Assembly: GCA_963716135.1 (NCBI GenBank)
Contig: OY970289.1
Coordinates: forward strand, 2,976,001-3,040,000
DNA length: 64,000 bases
Direction: 5' to 3'
Source: CAVRAW01 sp963716135
Lineage (GTDB): Bacteria > Planctomycetota > Planctomycetia > Pirellulales > JADZDJ01
A program made the translations under genes and the position numbers. The notes beneath the pieces were generated by a model that was not told the DNA's origin, did not search any database, and saw nothing but the letters and a program-made list of their open reading frames with translations. Below are positions 54,880 to 63,735 of this stretch, in pieces; within the stretch, counting starts at the first letter, position 1, and each line of letters opens with the position of its first letter.

Positions 54880-54967
54880 TGACCAATGACCAAGCGCCAA
54901 TGACCAATCCTTCCATGCGCGAAGTCTTCCGCATACATTGGTCATTGGTCATTTAGTCCTTGATCAT
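54880..54967. repeat. TGACCAA/TTGGTCA word palindrome
   Basis: Left arm (54880-54909): TTGACCAATGACCAAGCGCC, AATGACCAAT. Right arm (54937-54967): CATTGGTCATTGGTCATTTA, then GTCCTTGATCA. Loop about 27 nt. It sits between two plus-strand genes. Same build as 11119, 35950 and 46996 with another word. Confidence 0.75.
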
Positions 54968-55005
54968 TTTCCATTTCGGATTCTTTACCCGCATCGGTAT
55001 CCGCC

Positions 55006-55482
55006 ATGCAGCGCTACGTCGAAATCGTCTTCGATTGCCTGCCCCTGCGCTCGATCTCGCGCTTAGATATCCCCATCGACGCCTCGCCGCGCTATCGCCA
55101 GCGCTGTGAGCGGCTCAAAAGCGCTATCGAAACCTACGGTTCCCACAATACTTATTATCTGTACAACGCCCACTGCGTTTTTCATCTGACCAACACCGAT
55201 GAGTTGGGCATGCTCGATTTCAGCTTCGAAGGCACCGTGATGACCGACGACGATGACGAGCACGCCTCCCATGCGCATCTCGACGCCAAGCTCGAGCGCG
55301 AAACCTGCGATTGGCTCACCGAGCCGGTGGTGGCCTGGTTCAAAGAAACGGTCCCCCGCGCCGTAATGGCCGAGTTCGACCGCTACATCGCCGCCGGTGA
55401 CCTGGAACAAGCCAAGCGCCGCATTGAAGCCCTCCAAGCCAAGGCCGACCAAACCGGCGGCTACATGGGCATGTATCTCTGA
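55006..55482 (+). CDS. Hypothetical protein
   Basis: 158 residues. Begins MQRYVEIVFDCLPLRSISRL, with a mostly alpha/beta sequence: TYYLYNAHCVFHLTNTDELG, MLDFSFEGTVMTDDDDEHAS, CDWLTEPVVAWFKETVPRAV, GDLEQAKRRIEALQAKADQT. An acidic DDDDE stretch lies in the middle. No signal peptide, so cytoplasmic. The sequence reads like a real conserved protein (globular composition, normal codon use) but I do not recognise a family. Confidence 0.68.
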   Translation: MQRYVEIVFDCLPLRSISRLDIPIDASPRYRQRCERLKSAIETYGSHNTYYLYNAHCVFHLTNTDELGMLDFSFEGTVMTDDDDEHASHAHLDAKLERETCDWLTEPVVAWFKETVPRAVMAEFDRYIAAGDLEQAKRRIEALQAKADQTGGYMGMYL

Positions 55483-55535
55483 GCCCGCCGTGCAGGTAAG
55501 GTCCCAAAAAGCCGGCGCTGTCATCGCCCGTTTGC

Positions 55536-55634
55536 TTATTTGTTTCGCTTGGCGAGTTTCTTCGCCTGCTTTTCCTTCACCGTTAGCTTGGGTTTGTTCA
55601 TCTTCCCTTTCCGATTCTGTTCTTTGTTCGCCAT
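55536..55634 (-). CDS. Very small Lys-rich protein (32 residues)
   Basis: ATG 55634 is preceded by GGAGG 7-8 bp upstream. The frame reads MANKEQNRKGKMNKPKLTVK and continues to a TAA at 55536-55538; it has about 13 Lys/Arg in 32 residues and ends KKLAKRNK. Short Lys-rich proteins of this kind with MANK starts are annotated in several bacteria as unknown small basic proteins, maybe nucleic-acid binding. Below the usual length limit of gene finders, so easily missed. Function unknown. Confidence 0.62.
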   Translation of the reverse strand: MANKEQNRKGKMNKPKLTVKEKQAKKLAKRNK

Positions 55635-55734
55635 GGATAAACCTCCGTCCTTCTGGTTGGTGGATCAGCGACGTAATCTGCAAACTGCGTCGCGCGAATA
55701 TAGAGAATGCTTAACTCGGTTACTAGTGGCACCG

Positions 55735-57519
55735 TCAGCGCTCCGCCGAAAGGCGCTCCTGCAGCTCAAACCATCGCTCTTCTGATTTCCTAAGCTCCGT
55801 GGTTAGCAACGTTAATTCCGTGTGCAGACGCAGCGCATCCGCGGGATCAGTCGCTGCCAGCAGTTGCTGATTCACGCTCGCCTTTTGCTCTTCCAGTCCG
55901 GAAATCTTCTTCTCCAGCGCCGCCATTTCTTTGCGCAGCTCACGGTCGCTGCGGTTCGTCACATGATCCGATGACTTTGATGCTTTTCGTGCATTGGTGG
56001 GGGCCTTTGCCGGGCGTTGCGCCTGCTCCGCGTCATCGATTTCCTTATTGATCGAATACAAATAAGCTTCGTAGTCGCCGCGATAATTCAACACCCGGCC
56101 GTCGCGCACTTCCACGATCGAAGTCGCCACACGCTTCAAAAAGTGCCGATCGTGGCTGGTGAACACCACCGTTCCTCGGTAGGCGATCAGGGCCTTGGCC
56201 AGTGCTTCAACTGTATCGACGTCGAGATGATTGCCCGGTTCATCGAGCACCAGCACGTTGTAGTTGCCTAACAGCAAACCAGCCAGACACAGCCGGGCGC
56301 GCTCCCCGCCCGACAAAACCGATATCGACTTCTCCACGTGCTCGCCGCGAAACAGCAAGGCGCCGGCTAAGTCCAGAATCTCCTGCGCCTTCGTCCCCCG
56401 CGCTGCCGAATGTTCCAAATATTCCAGCACGGTTTTCTCTTCCGGCAAGCTCGTATACACGTGCTGCGCATAAATTCCAATCTCGCAACCATAGCCCCAA
56501 CGCACATCACCCGAAAGCGGCGGCAGCGAGTCGACCACGCTCCGCAAAAACGTCGTCTTTCCTTGACCGTTATCTCCCACCACAGCCGCTCTCGCGCCAT
56601 GATCGATTTCCAAATCGATGTTCTCCGCAACCAATCGCTCCGGATATCCGATGGCCAACTCCCGGCAGCGCAACGCCGGACCTTTGCGCGGTTCAACGAT
56701 TGGAGCGCGGATATTGGCCGTCGGCTCGTCACCAGCCGTCTCGATCAATTCCAATCGCTCCAATTGCTTGCTCTTGGAGCGCGCCCGCGACGCCGTGCTT
56801 GCCCGGGCTTTATTCTTCGCAATGAATTCTTCCAGATGTCGCCGCTTGACCAGCACCGCCGCATTCGTGCGCTCTTCGTGCTCTCGCTGCTGGGCTTGAT
56901 ATTCCAGGAAAGCGTCGATCTTTCCCGGAAACATCGTCAGCTTGCCCCGCGACAAATCAAGTGTGTGGCTGCAAGTCGCCGCCAAAAACGCCCGGTCGTG
57001 AGAAACCACGAGGCACGCCTCACGATGGTTTCGCAAAAAATGCTCCAGCAGAATCTGAGTTCGAAGGTCCAGAAAATTCGTCGGCTCATCCAACAACAAC
57101 AAATTCGGGTCGTGCAGCAGCAATTCGGCCAACTTCAACCGCGTTTGCCAGCCCCCCGAAAGCTTCGCAATCGGCCCTTCCAGCGCCGCACCTTTCAACT
57201 CAAATTCGCCCGCCACCTCGCCGCATTTCCAATCCGGCTGGCTGCTGCTGCGCATTAAATAGGCTAGGCCCGTTTCGCCGGGCAGAAACGGATCGTGTTG
57301 TCGCAGATATCCCAGCCGCAATTTGGGATGCCGAACGATCTCGCCACGATCCAGCTCGTCTTCCCCCAACAGAATCCGCAGCAGCGTGCTCTTGCCCGCC
57401 CCGTTCCGGCCGACAAAACCAACCTTGGCGTCTTCGATAATGGTCGCTTCCGCACCCTCCAGCAGCACCTGATGCCCGTAGCTCTTGTACGCATTCTTGA
57501 TTTGAAGCAGCACGGCCAT
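55735..57519 (-). CDS. ABC-F family ATP-binding protein
   Basis: 594 residues from ATG 57519 (MAVLLQIKNAYKSYG); a GTG two codons earlier is possible. Two ABC ATPase modules without membrane parts: Walker A GFVGRNGAGKSTLLRILLG and VVGDNGQGKTTFLRS, signatures KLSGGWQTRLKLAELLL and VLSGGERARLCLAGLLL, Walker B LLLLDEPTNFLDL and VLVLDEPGNHLDVD. The linker between them is charged (P-site tRNA interaction motif region). The C-terminal ~90 residues form a coiled coil (RELRKEMAALEKKISGLEEQ). ABC-F proteins act on the ribosome as translation factors or antibiotic-resistance proteins. The tail resembles Uup/EttA-type members. Confidence 0.92.
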   Translation of the reverse strand: MAVLLQIKNAYKSYGHQVLLEGAEATIIEDAKVGFVGRNGAGKSTLLRILLGEDELDRGEIVRHPKLRLGYLRQHDPFLPGETGLAYLMRSSSQPDWKCGEVAGEFELKGAALEGPIAKLSGGWQTRLKLAELLLHDPNLLLLDEPTNFLDLRTQILLEHFLRNHREACLVVSHDRAFLAATCSHTLDLSRGKLTMFPGKIDAFLEYQAQQREHEERTNAAVLVKRRHLEEFIAKNKARASTASRARSKSKQLERLELIETAGDEPTANIRAPIVEPRKGPALRCRELAIGYPERLVAENIDLEIDHGARAAVVGDNGQGKTTFLRSVVDSLPPLSGDVRWGYGCEIGIYAQHVYTSLPEEKTVLEYLEHSAARGTKAQEILDLAGALLFRGEHVEKSISVLSGGERARLCLAGLLLGNYNVLVLDEPGNHLDVDTVEALAKALIAYRGTVVFTSHDRHFLKRVATSIVEVRDGRVLNYRGDYEAYLYSINKEIDDAEQAQRPAKAPTNARKASKSSDHVTNRSDRELRKEMAALEKKISGLEEQKASVNQQLLAATDPADALRLHTELTLLTTELRKSEERWFELQERLSAER

Positions 57520-57626
57520 AGGCACATAACCTAACTCGTCTCAAAAACTCGTCAATTGCAGCACCAGACCGCGATCCATCGAACGTTTTGTGGCAGATCG
57601 ATTTGCGATGCATTATCATTGACCTC

Positions 57627-58193
57627 ATGTCCGAGGTAACGCAGCTACTAAGCGCCATAGGGCAGGGCGACCGGCAAGCCACTGCAGAACTCTTGCCTCT
57701 GGTGTACGACGAACTCCGACGACTTGCCCGCGCCCACATGGCCGGCGAGCGCGCCGAGCACACGCTACAAGCTACGGCGTTGGTGCACGAGGCGTATCTG
57801 CGGCTCGTGGGCGACAGCGATACTCCGTGGGATAATCGCGGCCATTTCTTCTCCGCCGCGGCCGAAGCGATGCGACGAATTCTCATCGAACACGCCCGCA
57901 GCAGAAACGCGCAGAAGCGAGGCGGAGCGCTAGAGCGAGTCGAATTGAACGACGCGCTTTCGCCGCTAGCGCTGCCCGCCGAGAATCTGGAAAATCTACT
58001 CGCACTGGACGAAGCTCTCACACAACTTGCTATCGAAGCTCCCGCCAAAGCCGAGCTCGTCAAGCTGCGTTACTTTGCCGGCCTGTCGCTGGAACAGGCG
58101 GCCGACGCGCTTAAAATCTCTCCCGCCACGGCCAAACGCTATTGGGCCTACTGCCGCGCCTGGCTTTACAAACGCGTTGCCGCGCGCGAATGA
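57627..58193 (+). CDS. ECF-like sigma factor (planctomycete/TIGR02999 type)
   Basis: 188 residues from ATG 57627 (MSEVTQLLSAIGQGD). Region 2: ELLPLVYDELRRLARAHMAG, HTLQATALVHEAYLRLVGD, WDNRGHFFSAAAEAMRRILI; region 4: LVKLRYFAGLSLEQAADALK, ISPATAKRYWAYCRAWLYK. These are diagnostic of the ECF-like group that is abundant in planctomycetes and usually sits next to a Ser/Thr kinase gene. Here a kinase-TPR gene follows after 53 bp. It probably directs RNA polymerase to a set of regulated promoters, perhaps under control of that kinase (inference from neighbourhood). Confidence 0.93.
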   Translation: MSEVTQLLSAIGQGDRQATAELLPLVYDELRRLARAHMAGERAEHTLQATALVHEAYLRLVGDSDTPWDNRGHFFSAAAEAMRRILIEHARSRNAQKRGGALERVELNDALSPLALPAENLENLLALDEALTQLAIEAPAKAELVKLRYFAGLSLEQAADALKISPATAKRYWAYCRAWLYKRVAARE

Positions 58194-58246
58194 CACCATG
58201 AAATCACCACGAATTTTGCCCCCTGATTGAGCCCTGCGAATCGCCA

Positions 58247-60679
58247 ATGTCGCATAATCTTCTGGACACGACTCCCGGAACCGCGTCGCCAGGCCCGGCA
58301 TTGCCCACCGCCGACGATATTTTCTGCGCCGCCATCGAACTTGCCGCGCCGGCCCAACGCGCAGCCTACATCCACAGCGCCTGCAGCGGCGATGAAAAGC
58401 TGCTGCGCGAAGTGCAAGAACTCGTGGAAGCGTACTTCCAGGCGGGCGATTTTCTGGAAGCGCCCGCCGGAATTCTGACCGGGGCGGTCGAAAGCGTCCT
58501 CCAAGAAGCCCCTGGCGAAATAATCGGCTCCTACAAGTTGCTCGAACAAATTGGCGAGGGAGGATTCGCCGTCGTCTTCATGGCCGAGCAACAACAGCCG
58601 GTGCGCCGCAAGATCGCAATCAAAATCATCAAAGCCGGCATGGACACGAAGCAAGTGGTGGCACGCTTCGAAGCCGAGCGCCAGGCTTTGGCGATGATGG
58701 ACCATCCCAGCCTTGCCAAAGTATTCGACGCCGGCGCCACGCAAACCGGCCGACCTTATTTCGTAATGGAACTGGTGAAAGGCGTTCCCATCACTCGGTA
58801 CTGCGACGAGCACGATCTGAACATCGGCCAGCGGATCGACTTGTTCGCGCAAGTTTGCCAGGCCGTGCAGCACGCGCATCAAAAGGGTATTATTCACCGC
58901 GATATCAAGCCTACCAACGTGCTGGTCAGCACGCACGACGATCGGCCCTTGGCTAAGGTGATCGATTTCGGCATCGCCAAGGCCACTGAAACGCGCCTCA
59001 CCGAAAAGACCCTGTTCACCGATTTCCACCAGTTAATCGGCACGCCTGCTTACATGAGTCCCGAGCAAGCCGACGGCAACCTCGATATCGACACCCGCAG
59101 CGACGTTTATTCCCTGGGCGTGCTGCTGTACGAGCTTCTGGCCGGCTCTCCGCCGTTCGACCCCAAAGAATTGCGCTCCAAAGCGTTCGCCGAAATGCAG
59201 CGGATCATTCGCGAAGTGGAGCCCCCCACTCCCAGCGCGCGAATTGCGTCGCAGCCGCTCGCTACGCAAAGCGCCGCGGCACTGCATCGCCAATCCGATC
59301 TCAAGCGCCTTCCTCAGCAGCTTCGCGGCGAATTGGATTGGATCGTGATGCGTTCGCTGGAGAAAGACCGCAACCGCCGCTACCAAACCGCCGCCGCACT
59401 GGCCGACGACCTGGCGCGCTACCGCGCCGATCAGCCGGTCGAAGCCCGCCGCCCCTCGCGCCGTTATCGGCTGAAAAAATTCATCCGACGCAATCGGAAG
59501 GCCGTATTTGCGAGCGCTGCTATGGCATTGGTGGTGTTGATCGGGCTAGTTCTGTCGTCAATCGGCTTCTTCGAAGCGCGCCGGCAGGCTGGTATCGCCG
59601 GCCGACAGGCAGCTCGCAGTGAGCAAGTGACAAAAGTTGTCCAGGACATGCTCGCTGCGGCGGCGCCATCAGCCGCCATGGGGCGCGATACAAGTTTGCT
59701 CCGAGAGATCTTGGACAAAACTGCAATTCAGGTTGAAAAGGATTTAAACGACCAGCCGGATGTACAAGCGGAATTGCGGTCCATTATCGGCGACACGTAT
59801 TTCGCCATTGGAAGAGATAAAGATGCGATAGATTTACATCGCAAATCCTTGGCGTACTATCGCGAATTCGACCCTGGCGAAAACGCCACGGTAGCTGTCG
59901 CGTTGGCAAAGTTAGCACAAGACCTCCGGTATGTCGGCAAAATTGAAGAGGCCGAGTCGCTCGTGCGCCAGTCATTGGGCATTTGGCCGAAGCTGCGTGG
60001 CGAAGAAAGCCCCGAAATGGCCCGGACAATGTCGCTGCTTGCGATTATTTTGCTCAGTTATGGCAACCCAACCAAGAGTGCGGATGCAGAGGTTGCAGCT
60101 CGACAAGCGCTCAGCGTGCAACGCAGAGTACTGGGAAGCGCGCACCCCGAGACGGGACATACTCTCACGCGTTTAGCCCTAGCACTACTTGGGCAACAGA
60201 AGGACGGCGAGGCAGAGATAGCGGCACGCGAAGCGGTATCGATTTACCGACAGTCGTTCGGCGAGAAAAGTCCGCAGACGGCGCAGGCCCTGCACGTCTT
60301 GTCGCAGACGATTTCCGCGCGGAAGCCGCAAGAAGCTGAGGTCTTGGAGCGGGAATCATTGGCGATGCGCCGCAACGAACTGCACGGCATCGAAAACCAT
60401 CCAGACCTGGCGTATTCATTAGAACATCTTGCTGAAGTGCTCGCCCGCGGGGACAAGCTGGCCGAGGCGGAACAGCTGTTTCGAGAGGCATGGGCCATCC
60501 GCCAAAATGTGTTCGGAAACGATGATCCTGGCACAAGATGGACGCTCGAGAGTCTGCTCGACGTGCTACGCCGCGAAGGTAAGTCCGCGGAGGCGGAAAA
60601 CCTCCGCCGGCAATTTCTCGAATCGAAGAGCGTGCCTCAGTCGAAGGAGCCCGTCACTTCAATGCCGCCCTTTGAGTAA
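58247..60679 (+). CDS. Membrane Ser/Thr protein kinase with TPR sensor domain
   Basis: 810 residues. The kinase starts at about residue 94: YKLLEQIGEGGFAVVFMAEQ (glycine loop), IAIKIIKAGMD (ATP Lys), GIIHRDIKPTNVLV, KVIDFGIAK, LIGTPAYMSPEQA. After a basic stretch comes a membrane helix (SAAMALVVLIGLVLSSIGFF, about residues 425-445). The C-terminal ~350 residues hold TPR-like repeats (TVAVALAKLAQDLRYVGKIE, HPETGHTLTRLALALLGQQK, PDLAYSLEHLAEVLARGDKL). The layout matches kinases paired with ECF sigma factors in planctomycetes. The TPR part probably lies outside the inner membrane and senses a protein or ligand. Targets unknown, perhaps the adjacent sigma factor. Confidence 0.93.
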   Translation: MSHNLLDTTPGTASPGPALPTADDIFCAAIELAAPAQRAAYIHSACSGDEKLLREVQELVEAYFQAGDFLEAPAGILTGAVESVLQEAPGEIIGSYKLLEQIGEGGFAVVFMAEQQQPVRRKIAIKIIKAGMDTKQVVARFEAERQALAMMDHPSLAKVFDAGATQTGRPYFVMELVKGVPITRYCDEHDLNIGQRIDLFAQVCQAVQHAHQKGIIHRDIKPTNVLVSTHDDRPLAKVIDFGIAKATETRLTEKTLFTDFHQLIGTPAYMSPEQADGNLDIDTRSDVYSLGVLLYELLAGSPPFDPKELRSKAFAEMQRIIREVEPPTPSARIASQPLATQSAAALHRQSDLKRLPQQLRGELDWIVMRSLEKDRNRRYQTAAALADDLARYRADQPVEARRPSRRYRLKKFIRRNRKAVFASAAMALVVLIGLVLSSIGFFEARRQAGIAGRQAARSEQVTKVVQDMLAAAAPSAAMGRDTSLLREILDKTAIQVEKDLNDQPDVQAELRSIIGDTYFAIGRDKDAIDLHRKSLAYYREFDPGENATVAVALAKLAQDLRYVGKIEEAESLVRQSLGIWPKLRGEESPEMARTMSLLAIILLSYGNPTKSADAEVAARQALSVQRRVLGSAHPETGHTLTRLALALLGQQKDGEAEIAAREAVSIYRQSFGEKSPQTAQALHVLSQTISARKPQEAEVLERESLAMRRNELHGIENHPDLAYSLEHLAEVLARGDKLAEAEQLFREAWAIRQNVFGNDDPGTRWTLESLLDVLRREGKSAEAENLRRQFLESKSVPQSKEPVTSMPPFE

Positions 60680-60909
60680 GGTCCCCATAAATTAGTGATC
60701 ACCAGTCACTAAGAAAACCGCTGAGGCTAGGCCGGTAGGCAATGTTCTCAGCGGCGCCCTTGGGGCTACCAACGCACGGTCGGCGCACCGCCGGGTTTCT
60801 TGGCCGGTATTACTGCCCTGCGAATTTAGCTCGCCTCCCTGAGCCCTCTGGCAGCCAGTTTTCGCATGTACCTGTGGAAAACCTGTCTTCGCTCCAGGGG
60901 GGACTGCTA
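60680..60909. promoter_or_regulatory. Structured leader upstream of the PEP-CTERM gene
   Basis: About 230 bp. Inverted repeats: TTAGTGA/TCACTAA (60692-60712), which may end the kinase transcript, and CCGCTGAG/CTCAGCGG around CTAGGCCGGTAGGC (about 60718-60756). AGGGGGG then precedes the ATG at 60910. The sequence does not match a riboswitch class I can name; a structured leader is possible. Confidence 0.4.
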
Positions 60910-63261
60910 ATGATCTTCACCTTTCCAGTGTTGGTCAGGCGTCAAAAAGCACCAATCGCCTCGATCTTCGTACTCCTAATTTGCACTTCCATGTGTGCCG
61001 CCCAAACCTACAACGCGATCGATTTATACACGCTGCAAGTCCCCGCCGGCTTCGATTCGATCGGAGCTATTGCCGATGGTATCGGCGGCGCGGCAGGCAC
61101 CGGCTATTTCCTGGAAAACCAGAACGATCCAGAGACGCTGCGCTGGCACGCCTTGGCCTGGAGCGGACCCGTCGGCTCAGTCGTCGATCTTCATCCCACC
61201 AATCTCACGGTTTTCGTTAGCTCCGCGGTGTACGGCGCGCTTGCCGGACAGCAGGTCGGCTACGGCTATCTCAACGGATTCGTTGATACTCATGCCATGC
61301 TGTGGAATGGCACCGCTGGTTCCGCTGTTGATTTGAATCCGACGAATTTGAGTGGATTCACCAGCTCTGAAGCCCGTGGCACCGACGGCGTCAGTCAGGT
61401 CGGTTCAGGTATTGGCTCGGGCGATCTCCATGCGCTGTTGTGGAGCGGCGCCGCTAATTCCGCGATCGATCTGCATCCCACAAACCTAAGCGGATATGTC
61501 GCGTCCGCAGCCTACGGCGTATCTGGTAGCCAACAGGTAGGCGCCGGCAACCAGGCTAGCCAGCCCACACACGCACTCTTGTGGAACGGCACAGCCAATT
61601 CGACGGTTGACCTGCACCCCACCAACATTAACAACTTCCAAGACTCATTCGCGTACGACACCAACGGCACGCAGCAAGTCGGCTTTGGCGACGACATCAA
61701 CACGCTCAATGCGCACGCGCTGTTGTGGAACGGTGCGGCCAACACGGCCGTCGATTTGGACCCCACCAACCTCACTGGATTTGCACACTCCTACGCGATT
61801 GGCCTCAACGACACTAACCAGGTGGGCTATGCCTACGGCGATGGACCGGAGGATACCGTCCACGCAATCCTTTGGAGCGGCACTGCGGCATCCGCGATCG
61901 ACCTCAACGCGCTGCTGCCGGTCAACTTAACCGGTTCGATGGCCTACAAAATCGATGTTCAAGGCAACATCTACGGCATCGCCTTCGGCGCAGGTGAGAT
62001 CCACGCTGTCGAATGGACGCCCGTGCCCGAGCCTTCGTCCCTGTTGCCGGCAGCACTGGGCTTCATCGCCCTCATCGGCTGGCATTCGCCCAGAGTCTTC
62101 AAGCGCCGATTAGCCGTCGCATCGCTGCGAGTCGGGGCTATCGCGCTCTTCCTTTTTGCCGGAGCGGCCTCAGTTTCCGCGCAAACCTACACCGGCATCG
62201 ACCTGTACCCGCTTTCAACAACAGGGTTCACGGCTTTCGCATTCGAAAACCAAGGCCCGCAGCCGGCCGGCGCCGCAGTGGTTGTCGGCTACGGATACAA
62301 CGGATCGGAATCACGCGCGCAACTATGGAGCGGCCCCGGCACGACCACCGATTTGCACCCTGTGCAATTTTCCGGAATTACGTACTCCATTGCTGAAAGC
62401 ACCGACGGGACCCAACAAGCCGGATTCTTCAGCGTCAGCGGTGTGTACCATGCCGTATTGTGGAGCGGCACCGCTGCCTCCGCCATAGACCTGCATCCCA
62501 CTGGATTTACCAATTCATTTGCTTACGGCACCTACGGAGGACAGCAGGTTGGCGCTGCGCAATACACGCAGCAACATGCGTTGTTGTGGAACGGTACGGC
62601 CAGTTCGGCTGTCGATTTGCACCCCACGAATCTCAGCGGTTTCGACAACACAACTGCCGTCGCGACTGATGGCGTTCACCAGGTCGGTTCGGGCGACGGG
62701 ACGGTCGAAGACCTGTACTTTCATCACGCCTTGCTGTGGAGCGGCACTGCGGATTCCGCAGTCGATCTTCACCCCGCGTCGGGATTTGTTGTGTCCGACG
62801 CGTACGGCACTGGCGGAAATCAGCAGGTTGGCGTCGGCAGTACCGACGATGAGCAAACGCATGCACTATTGTGGACCGGCACCGCCGAATCCGCCGTCGA
62901 TTTGAATCCCACGAACCTCAGCGGCTTCCTGGCATCCTGGGCCTACGGCACCAATGGCACGCTGCAAGTCGGTAGCGGCAACACGGATTCGACGCATGCA
63001 CTGCTGTGGAGCGGCTCAGCCGATTCGGCCGTCGATCTGCATTTGCTGTTGCCAAACAATTTCTCAGGCAGCCTTTTCTCGCGAGCATACAGCATCGACG
63101 CCCAAGGCAATATCTTCGGCCTGGCGCTCGACTCCTCCTTCAAGTACCATGCCGTCGAGTGGTCCCCGGTGCCGGAACCACCGTCAATCGCTCTAGCCGC
63201 GCTGGGTGCTTTTGCTTTGATCGCCGCCCGCCGCCGCACCCGTCTTACCCCTGTCCCCTGA
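60910..63261 (+). CDS. Tandem-fused PEP-CTERM surface protein with HAF-like repeats
   Basis: 783 residues from ATG 60910 (AGGGGGG site). Two similar halves in one frame. Half 1: signal peptide (residues 1-30), repeats of about 45 residues such as HALLWNGTANSTVDLHPTN and QQVGFGD, then a PEP-CTERM signal VPEPSSLLPAALGFIALIGW (about 372-391). Directly after it come VFKRRLAVASLRVGAIALF and AGAASVSAQTY, a second signal-peptide-like segment, then half 2 with the same repeats and a terminal VPEPPSIALAALGAFALIAA and RRRTR. The repeats resemble HAF-family extracellular repeats. PEP-CTERM proteins are sorted to the surface by exosortase. No stop or start codon separates the halves, so this is a fusion. 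Confidence 0.85.
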   Translation: MIFTFPVLVRRQKAPIASIFVLLICTSMCAAQTYNAIDLYTLQVPAGFDSIGAIADGIGGAAGTGYFLENQNDPETLRWHALAWSGPVGSVVDLHPTNLTVFVSSAVYGALAGQQVGYGYLNGFVDTHAMLWNGTAGSAVDLNPTNLSGFTSSEARGTDGVSQVGSGIGSGDLHALLWSGAANSAIDLHPTNLSGYVASAAYGVSGSQQVGAGNQASQPTHALLWNGTANSTVDLHPTNINNFQDSFAYDTNGTQQVGFGDDINTLNAHALLWNGAANTAVDLDPTNLTGFAHSYAIGLNDTNQVGYAYGDGPEDTVHAILWSGTAASAIDLNALLPVNLTGSMAYKIDVQGNIYGIAFGAGEIHAVEWTPVPEPSSLLPAALGFIALIGWHSPRVFKRRLAVASLRVGAIALFLFAGAASVSAQTYTGIDLYPLSTTGFTAFAFENQGPQPAGAAVVVGYGYNGSESRAQLWSGPGTTTDLHPVQFSGITYSIAESTDGTQQAGFFSVSGVYHAVLWSGTAASAIDLHPTGFTNSFAYGTYGGQQVGAAQYTQQHALLWNGTASSAVDLHPTNLSGFDNTTAVATDGVHQVGSGDGTVEDLYFHHALLWSGTADSAVDLHPASGFVVSDAYGTGGNQQVGVGSTDDEQTHALLWTGTAESAVDLNPTNLSGFLASWAYGTNGTLQVGSGNTDSTHALLWSGSADSAVDLHLLLPNNFSGSLFSRAYSIDAQGNIFGLALDSSFKYHAVEWSPVPEPPSIALAALGAFALIAARRRTRLTPVP

Positions 63262-63266
63262 CTCCG

Positions 63267-63560
63267 TCATTTCATCATCCCAATCACTTTCTCAATCTCC
63301 CCGGCATCAAACGCCCGGCTGGTTGAAGTGTGCACGTTGCCTGCCGAGGCCAACTGCAGCATCGCCGCCGTCGCGGTCTCATCGTCGGGCGCACTGAAAA
63401 TCAAAAGTCCGTCGAACTTCCCCAGCGTCCAATAAACATTCGTGACCTTCACCCCCATCTTCTCGGCGGTCGCCTTGAACGCCGCCGCCCGCTTCGCAGT
63501 ATCCCGAATCGCCTGAATGCCCTTTTCCGTGAAATTGATCGTGCAAATAAATGTCGCCAT
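63267..63560 (-). CDS. GYD domain protein
   Basis: 97 residues. MATFICTINFTEKGIQAIRD, then KATAEKMGVKVTNVYWTLGK, FDGLLIFSAPDDETATAAML, and STSRAFDAGEIEKVIGMMK cover the whole GYD domain, a ferredoxin-like small protein family with a characteristic GxxD motif (here GKFDGLLIF). Function unknown in general. Its stop lies 6 bp from the end of the convergent PEP-CTERM gene. Confidence 0.9.
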   Translation of the reverse strand: MATFICTINFTEKGIQAIRDTAKRAAAFKATAEKMGVKVTNVYWTLGKFDGLLIFSAPDDETATAAMLQLASAGNVHTSTSRAFDAGEIEKVIGMMK

Positions 63561-63687
63561 AGTTGTCCCCCTTGCGTCTTGAGAAATGCCGGCGGAAAGA
63601 GCCGCCAGCCGTGCAGCTTATGGAAGAGCCCGCCTCGCAAGCAAGGGCCCGCTGCATAAAGCCGGCGATGGCCTCGCCGGCGCCCGA

Positions 63688-63731
63688 CCCCTGACCCCTG
63701 ACCCCTGACTCCCGACCCCTGATTCCTGGCC
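63688..63731. repeat. CCCCTGA tandem words
   Basis: Degenerate 8-nt copies (ACCCCTGA, CTCCCGA, CCCCTGAT, TTCCTGGC) in the gap between the GYD gene and the truncated hypothetical gene. Only one arm, no complementary arm seen. Confidence 0.6.
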
Positions 63732-63735
63732 CCGA

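Noticed and set aside
60680..60909. Cyclic-di-GMP (GEMM) riboswitch upstream of the PEP-CTERM gene
   Set aside because: Only loose resemblance; the conserved core segments are not found in the right order.
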